Origin: Polytrichum commune
Lineage: Eukaryota; Streptophyta; Polytrichopsida; Polytrichales; Polytrichaceae
Assembly: GCA_950295325.1 (NCBI GenBank)
Contig: OX485803.1
Span: 55,319,554 to 55,383,553, forward strand
Reading direction: 5' to 3'
DNA: 64,000 nucleotides
Shown here: positions 58,746-64,000 of the stretch, in pieces
Layout: each line of letters starts with the position of its first letter
Numbering within the stretch: the first letter of the stretch is position 1
The notes under the pieces: generated by a model
The model's database searches: none
What the model was told of the DNA's origin: nothing
What the model saw: the letters and a program-made list of their open reading frames with translations, nothing else
Program-made: the position numbers and the translations under genes

Positions 58746-61700
58746 ATGACCTTCTGGGGTAAGTCGCATTTCGTGTATATGTTCTTTCGGTACCTTTTTT
58801 TGCATTCGCTTGGAATGTTTTGAATGCGGTTGCAGGGTGGGGGTTAGCATGCATCCTGGGCAACGGTTTGTGGAGAAATCTAGTGATGTGGGGAAAGGTT
58901 TTTGGTGCGTTGTGGGACGATTTCGTGGTACCTCTATGTGCTTGTAGGTTTACGAAGTTCTTCTAATTCACCTTTCATATAGAGCAATTGTAGTGCTTGA
59001 AGCACTTAAATCTATTATTCTACTCCTTATTTTGCTTAGCAAGTCTTACTAGGGTAAGCAGTATATAATAGTTGAACTCGCAAGTCAATGTATTTATGGC
59101 TTGGAAAGTTGGCTAGGTTGGTCATTATCTAGTCAGAATATGACCAGCACTAAGTGGTGGTGATGGTAACAATATCCTCCCATTTCGATGACAATGCACC
59201 GTGCATTGTTATGTGCTTTAGAAGCTGCCAAAGGGTGTACACTAGTCTTGAAAATGAGTCCTTAGAGCGAGGGTACATGGTTTTTCTTCAATCGTCGTGA
59301 CTTCATTGCGATCTGGTGTCTTGTGATATGTTCACTTTGATGTGGTTCTATGTTATGGGTCCATCAAGTGGACACACAAAAGTTTCCTATTTTCTCCAAT
59401 GATAAAGATGAGTTCAAACTGCGTCGGTTATTGAATAGTTCGGTTTCTTAGGTTCTAACCCACATGGACCCGCTTATTTTACATTTGGGAAATTCTGGCA
59501 CTCGGCCATGCTGTTGTCGGACACGTGACAACCAAAATGCAGTACTGTTTTACTATCTGAAAGTAGGTCTGGCGCACGTGTGTTGGTAGTGGAACTGCTG
59601 TAAGCAGGAGGGCTGTGATGATCCAATATTACCTATTTTGTGATGTCGGTGCTCAACCTTCCATGATCACTACATTACTTAACTGAGCCTTCCAATGCTT
59701 CTTTCTGATGTAATTATATGAAATTGAGTCACTTGTTTTAGGCGTACCTTCTTCGATTAAGGGCTATAATCTTAAAATTACCTATTTTGTGATGTTGGTG
59801 TTCAAACTTCCATGATCACTTCATTTCATAACTGAGCCTTCCAATGCTTCGTTCTGATGTAAATATATGAAGATGGTCACATATTTGAGGCGTGCCTTCT
59901 TCGATTGAGGGCTATGATTTTAAGATTACCTATTTTGTGATGTTGGTGTTACACCTTCAATGATCACTTCTTTACCATATGTTGAGCCTTTGAATTCTGG
60001 ATTTGGTGAATCTTAAGCGTCTAGATGTGTTTGCAAGTGGGTTTGCAGAGGAAGTCAGTAGAAGTGTGCCTGTCATTATATTCTACCATAATAGTTAGTT
60101 TCCTTTTCGCTTTGGAGGCTGTGATGTTTACAATTACCTATTTTGTGATGTGGGTGCTAAACCTCACATGAACACTTCCTTTTAAGACTGAGCCTTTCAA
60201 CGCGGATTTCAATGTACGGCGATGCTAACGTGTGGGGGTTTCATATTAGCTTATCGGTATTTAATGCTACATGAAAATCAGTTTCCAGGAATAACCTTCC
60301 TATGAAGTGGTTTACCTTTTTGGTGCATCTTTTTTTTTCCGCTCCAGGCTAAGTTTCACATTACTTGAAACTTATGTGACGGGGAAAGTTGCCCAATTGA
60401 TCTTTTATACCAATGGATCCTACTGAGCCTTGGATGTGGAAAGTTTGGATTACTGAAGATGAGAGTCATACGGATTTGCGAACATAGATGTTCATAGTGA
60501 TATCTTGCTTACACAATGCACATTTCACATACCAAGTTACCAGAGATTCGGGCCTTTCTATTCCGTTCAAGGCCTCAATTACATTGTGCATGACTGGGGT
60601 AATTTGCCTCAAGTTATTGGATCCTACAGAGACTTGGGTGTGGGGTGTGGGGTGTCTGGATTGCCGAAGATGCTATTCACATTGGCTTAGAACATATGTG
60701 CGAGGTTATTCACATTGTGTGATGGGTTATCACAATTTTGAAGTGAAGGACTCAGTCGCGTCCCGCTCTGGAATCTGGTTTCCGAGGGAAATGGTAGAGC
60801 ATGTCCTAACAAATATTGTTTTCTATTTCATCCAAGGGTGAGATGATGACTACTATAAATATATTTGATGGGTCTGTTGGCCGCTTTGAATGCCAATTGA
60901 TATCAGTGAATCCTACTGGGCCTCTAGATGTGAAAATTTGGTCACTTATGTTGTTCATGAATGTGGGTAGTTTTAAGTAGGAATCAGCCAATCTTTCTTA
61001 TATTAGCAACTCTTTTCGAGTTGAAAGTATAGATAAACTCTTGGCCTACGTTGTATGTACTAGTGGCCTACGTTGGTATACCAGTGAGTTAGCCTTGAGG
61101 ATATGAGCCATGGCGTTGTCATGGTCTGTGTAAAATGAGGCATCTAAGCGAAATGTCTCTGGTATTGAACAGGGGTTGAGGTGCAGCCTGAGAAGCCCTA
61201 CCTTCACTCGGACGAAGATGGCGTTTCAAAGCTCCACCTTTCTCATGTAAGACTAACCCTTCTCTCTATATCAAGGATATATTGACCCTTTTTAATTTGC
61301 GTGATCTAGGTAGAAGGTGCTAAAGTTTTCAAGGGTCCAAGTAGATGATCCATAACCTAAATCACGGGAGCTTGATGTTATGGTGGTGGACATTCTCAAA
61401 ACGATATACTTAATGTGCAAGATATAGGGTGTTGGTTTTAGCATGCTGTAATGGTATCCCTACCTTAGAGGTCATTTGTAATGTGGTGAACTGGGTAATG
61501 TTCGTGGATGAGCGTTTACCAAGGGCCACTCTTGTTTTAAATATAGCCTGTATGTTTTGTTTGTTCTCGAGGAATCTGTCGTGTCAGGTTCTCATTCCAT
61601 GTTTGGTTTTTGGCAGGCTACCTTGGGTCTTGACTGCAAGGGAAAGGAGAGAACTGTTGTGAAGTGTAAAGTGGGGGACAACCCAGAGCTCTTGCTATGT

Positions 61701-63877
61701 TCTTTGATACCCGGTGTCTCCGAGTCATGTGCGTTGGATCTGCTGTTTGACCAGGAAGTTACCTTCACGGTATCAGGAGCCACCAGTGTGCACCTTACTG
61801 GATATTACATGCCCCTGGAGGAGCCCTACAGTTCTGAGGAGGACGAAGACGAATATGATTCGTATCCTCTAAAAAACCTCTCGTTATGTTACAGAAATGT
61901 GTTGTAATATCGTGTCGTAAATATCTCACTATATCAATGCCCAGTGATAGTTATCACTATAGTCATCATTTTGTAACCCCCAGTGACCATTAGGTTTATG
62001 AAAATTTCAAAAACTGTGATTGACTTGACCGTGCTTTTAGAGAGGATGGCTTTGAGTTCAGCGATGAAGAAGATATCGAAGATGACAGTGACCTTGAGCA
62101 AGTTCGCCCCAGCTCTGGTAAGAGCTCAAGAATGTCTTGCAAGAATGTGTATGCCATTTCACCGAACAAAACAGATTTCCACTCCTTTTGGTATATGGGT
62201 GGGTCTTGAGATTATGTTTTGTGGACATTTGATTTGCAGTGCAAATTGTCGAAGTGGATGATGCTGGCATGAATATCACTGGTAAGAATGAACTTCTTGC
62301 CATTACAGATGGTGGCAAGTCTGCCTCAAAGAAAAGGAAGAATGAAGAAGCGGTGAAGGCAAAAACCAACGGAGCGGAGAAATCTGCTGCCAAGGATACT
62401 GATGTTGCTATGGGCGAGCATAGTGAAGATGAAGATGGATTTCCTGTACTCGGCAAGAAGGGAGGGCCCGTGATAATTCAAACTCCAAAGAAGAAGCAAG
62501 CTGTTAGCGGGTACTTAACAGCATACATCAATCTGACTTTTCATGTCCTTCCTTACATGTGAAGTGTTCTGCATCTTATTCATGAAGACCTTGTTTTGCA
62601 TCTTATTCGTGCAGACCTTCTTTATATAGACTGGTAAGATCTTATTGCTCCGGGATTTAGGATATTCAGTATTAGGATGTCAGGTAATTTGGAGTTCTGG
62701 TTGGTTCTTCTCTGATAAGGACTTCTTGCAATAGAGGTGATGGAACCCCGGTACCCGCTCCAGCATCTACACCAACTGCAGATGCTCCCACTTCTGCAGA
62801 GGGAAAGAAGAAGAAAAAGAAGAAAAATAAGACCAAGTCTCCGGGTAAGGAGGAACAGGTAGCTAAAACACCGGAGCCCAAGGATAACGGAAAAGCTGCA
62901 GAGAAGACCCCTGCCAAGACACCAACAGCGGAAGCAGGGAAGGCTTCAAAAAAAGATAGTACGCCGGTTAAGAAATACCCTAATGGATTAGAAGTGGAGG
63001 AGCTTGCGATGGGCAAACCTGACGGAAAGCAAGCTGTGGCAGGGAAAAAGGTATTTTTTACCGTTTCGAGTAATTTGAATTACTGTTTGTAATGGTTGGG
63101 AGGGTTGTGCGTGATATGAGTTTCAGAGCAATTACCTCTTGAATGGTAGGCCATTCACTGAAGATGATTACAAAATGTAATGGGAGATGAATAACTATGG
63201 AATGCCACTACTAGACGTTGGAAGTGTTGTTGAATTCCTTATTTACCGAGCACATCCACAGCATTTCTCGAGCAGATTTGCCTACCCTATTTCACCGTGT
63301 GACTTTAATTTTTTCAATTCTCAGCTCTTCACCTTTGTGACATGTGCAGGTGGCAATGCAATATACTGGAAAACTACAGTCAAATGGCAAGATTTTTGAC
63401 TCGACTGTTGGCAAGAAACCATTTGAGTTCAGATTAGGTAAGCAAAACATCATTTCCGCCTTCGTTAATGGCAGTGAAGGTTCTGCACTGAAGTGATTCT
63501 TTCGCAAAGCTGGCGGTTAGAGCTACTTCTTTTCCCTTGGTCTGTGTGATGCATAATTGATGGGCTTTCTGGAAATGTAATTTTTGCAGGTGTTGGAGAG
63601 GTCATCAAAGGCTGGGATGTGGGGGTTAATGGCATGAGAGTAGGTGACAAGAGAAGGCTTACGATTCCTCCTCAGATGGCGTAAGTTCCTCTTTACACAT
63701 AGATTTGTGTCATTTATCTATCCTTCACACAGGGAATCATCACCATCGTTTATAATTTTGAAATATGAACTGAATCGTTACTGTTCTATCTGCAGGTATG
63801 GACCGAAAGGAGTGAAGGGTACGATTCCCGGGAACGCATGGTTGACATTTGATGTGGAGCTGGTGAATGTCAAGTGA
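58746..63877 (+). CDS. Nucleoplasmin-like FKBP-type peptidyl-prolyl isomerase (FKBP53/FKBP43-like)
   Basis: Nine exons with GT-AG borders and matching phases: 58746-58758, 61173-61246, 61617-61861, 62041-62117, 62240-62510, 62735-63050, 63350-63437, 63590-63680, 63796-63877, giving 418 residues. The N-terminus ([14 protein letters not shown], then [18 protein letters not shown]) is a nucleoplasmin-like domain, followed by acidic tracts ([20 protein letters not shown]), a Lys-rich middle, and a C-terminal FKBP domain ([57 protein letters not shown]). Core FKBP residues (Y, F-D, V-I-K-G-W, Y) are present. Plant relatives are nucleolar histone chaperones acting on rDNA chromatin. Intron 1 is 2.4 kb and repeat-containing. 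No stop or frameshift is seen. Confidence 0.9.
59628..60250. repeat. Imperfect ~148-bp tandem repeats in FKBP intron 1
   Basis: The block TTACCTATTTTGTGATG starts at about 59629, 59778, 59925 and 60134, each followed by a variant of CCATGATCACTTC and GAGCCTTCCAATGC. Spacing is about 149, 148 and 209 bp. Non-coding. Confidence 0.8.
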
Positions 63878-64000
63878 TCCGTCACGAGTAGTGGGTTTTA
63901 TATGCAGATTACATCTGTTTTCATGAAGAGCTATAGGATATGCGGGTGGGCTAGTGCAAATTTGAAAGCCGTCAGCCTGAAAAATGGGGTTCATGTAATT

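Overview
This is plant nuclear DNA. The reasons are a spliced nucleolar-type FKBP gene with GT-AG introns at the right end, a plant LINE remnant, many MITEs with Harbinger-type and hAT-type target duplications, and a mitochondrial-type tRNA-Glu. The window is AT-rich and repeat-dominated, with few ordinary genes. I cannot name the species. The Tc1 DD34E relic and the style of the large MULE make a non-seed land plant plausible, but that is only inference.

Layout. 1-5.65 kb: no secure gene, three MITEs (1708-2097, 2096-2295, 2707-2931), then a 5'-truncated LINE (about 3412-5640). 5.8-10.7 kb: a small MITE; a pogo/Tigger remnant (6923-8961) split by a 1.06-kb Harbinger-like MITE; and a 0.5-kb direct duplication, one copy of which has gained a 384-bp MITE. 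12-16 kb: an orphan promoter-like stretch, a dead Tc1-like transposase, a 130-bp-armed inverted repeat, and trnE. 16-20.7 kb: MITE debris.

20.7-37.3 kb is the centre of interest. Imperfect inverted repeats enclose about 16.6 kb that looks like one giant Mutator-like (MULE) transposon. It carries (a) a short acidic/basic ORF with a nonsense codon; (b) a minus-strand transposase with a zinc-binding region, a DDE-like core and a C-terminal SWIM zinc finger; and (c), divergently transcribed, an 11-exon gene of about 1,190 codons. That gene joins a ParB-like G-N-H-R domain to a beta-class amino-methyltransferase-like domain, an architecture best known from phages and bacterial mobile elements. Its two long introns are filled by the same tandem-repeat family, which holds many copies of a perfect palindrome. 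Both large genes carry stop codons, so this copy is probably dead.

37.3-58 kb is mostly gene-poor. It has possible exons of an unrecognised cysteine-rich protein on the minus strand (39.4-42.9 kb), several tandem duplications, more Harbinger-type MITEs, a palindrome-ended repeat family, and a second, badly decayed relic of the same MULE transposase (about 55.34-55.83 kb). 58.4-63.9 kb holds the one clearly intact gene, a nine-exon nucleoplasmin-like FKBP peptidyl-prolyl isomerase of 418 residues.

No sequence search was possible. Family calls rest on motifs and intron phases read by eye.
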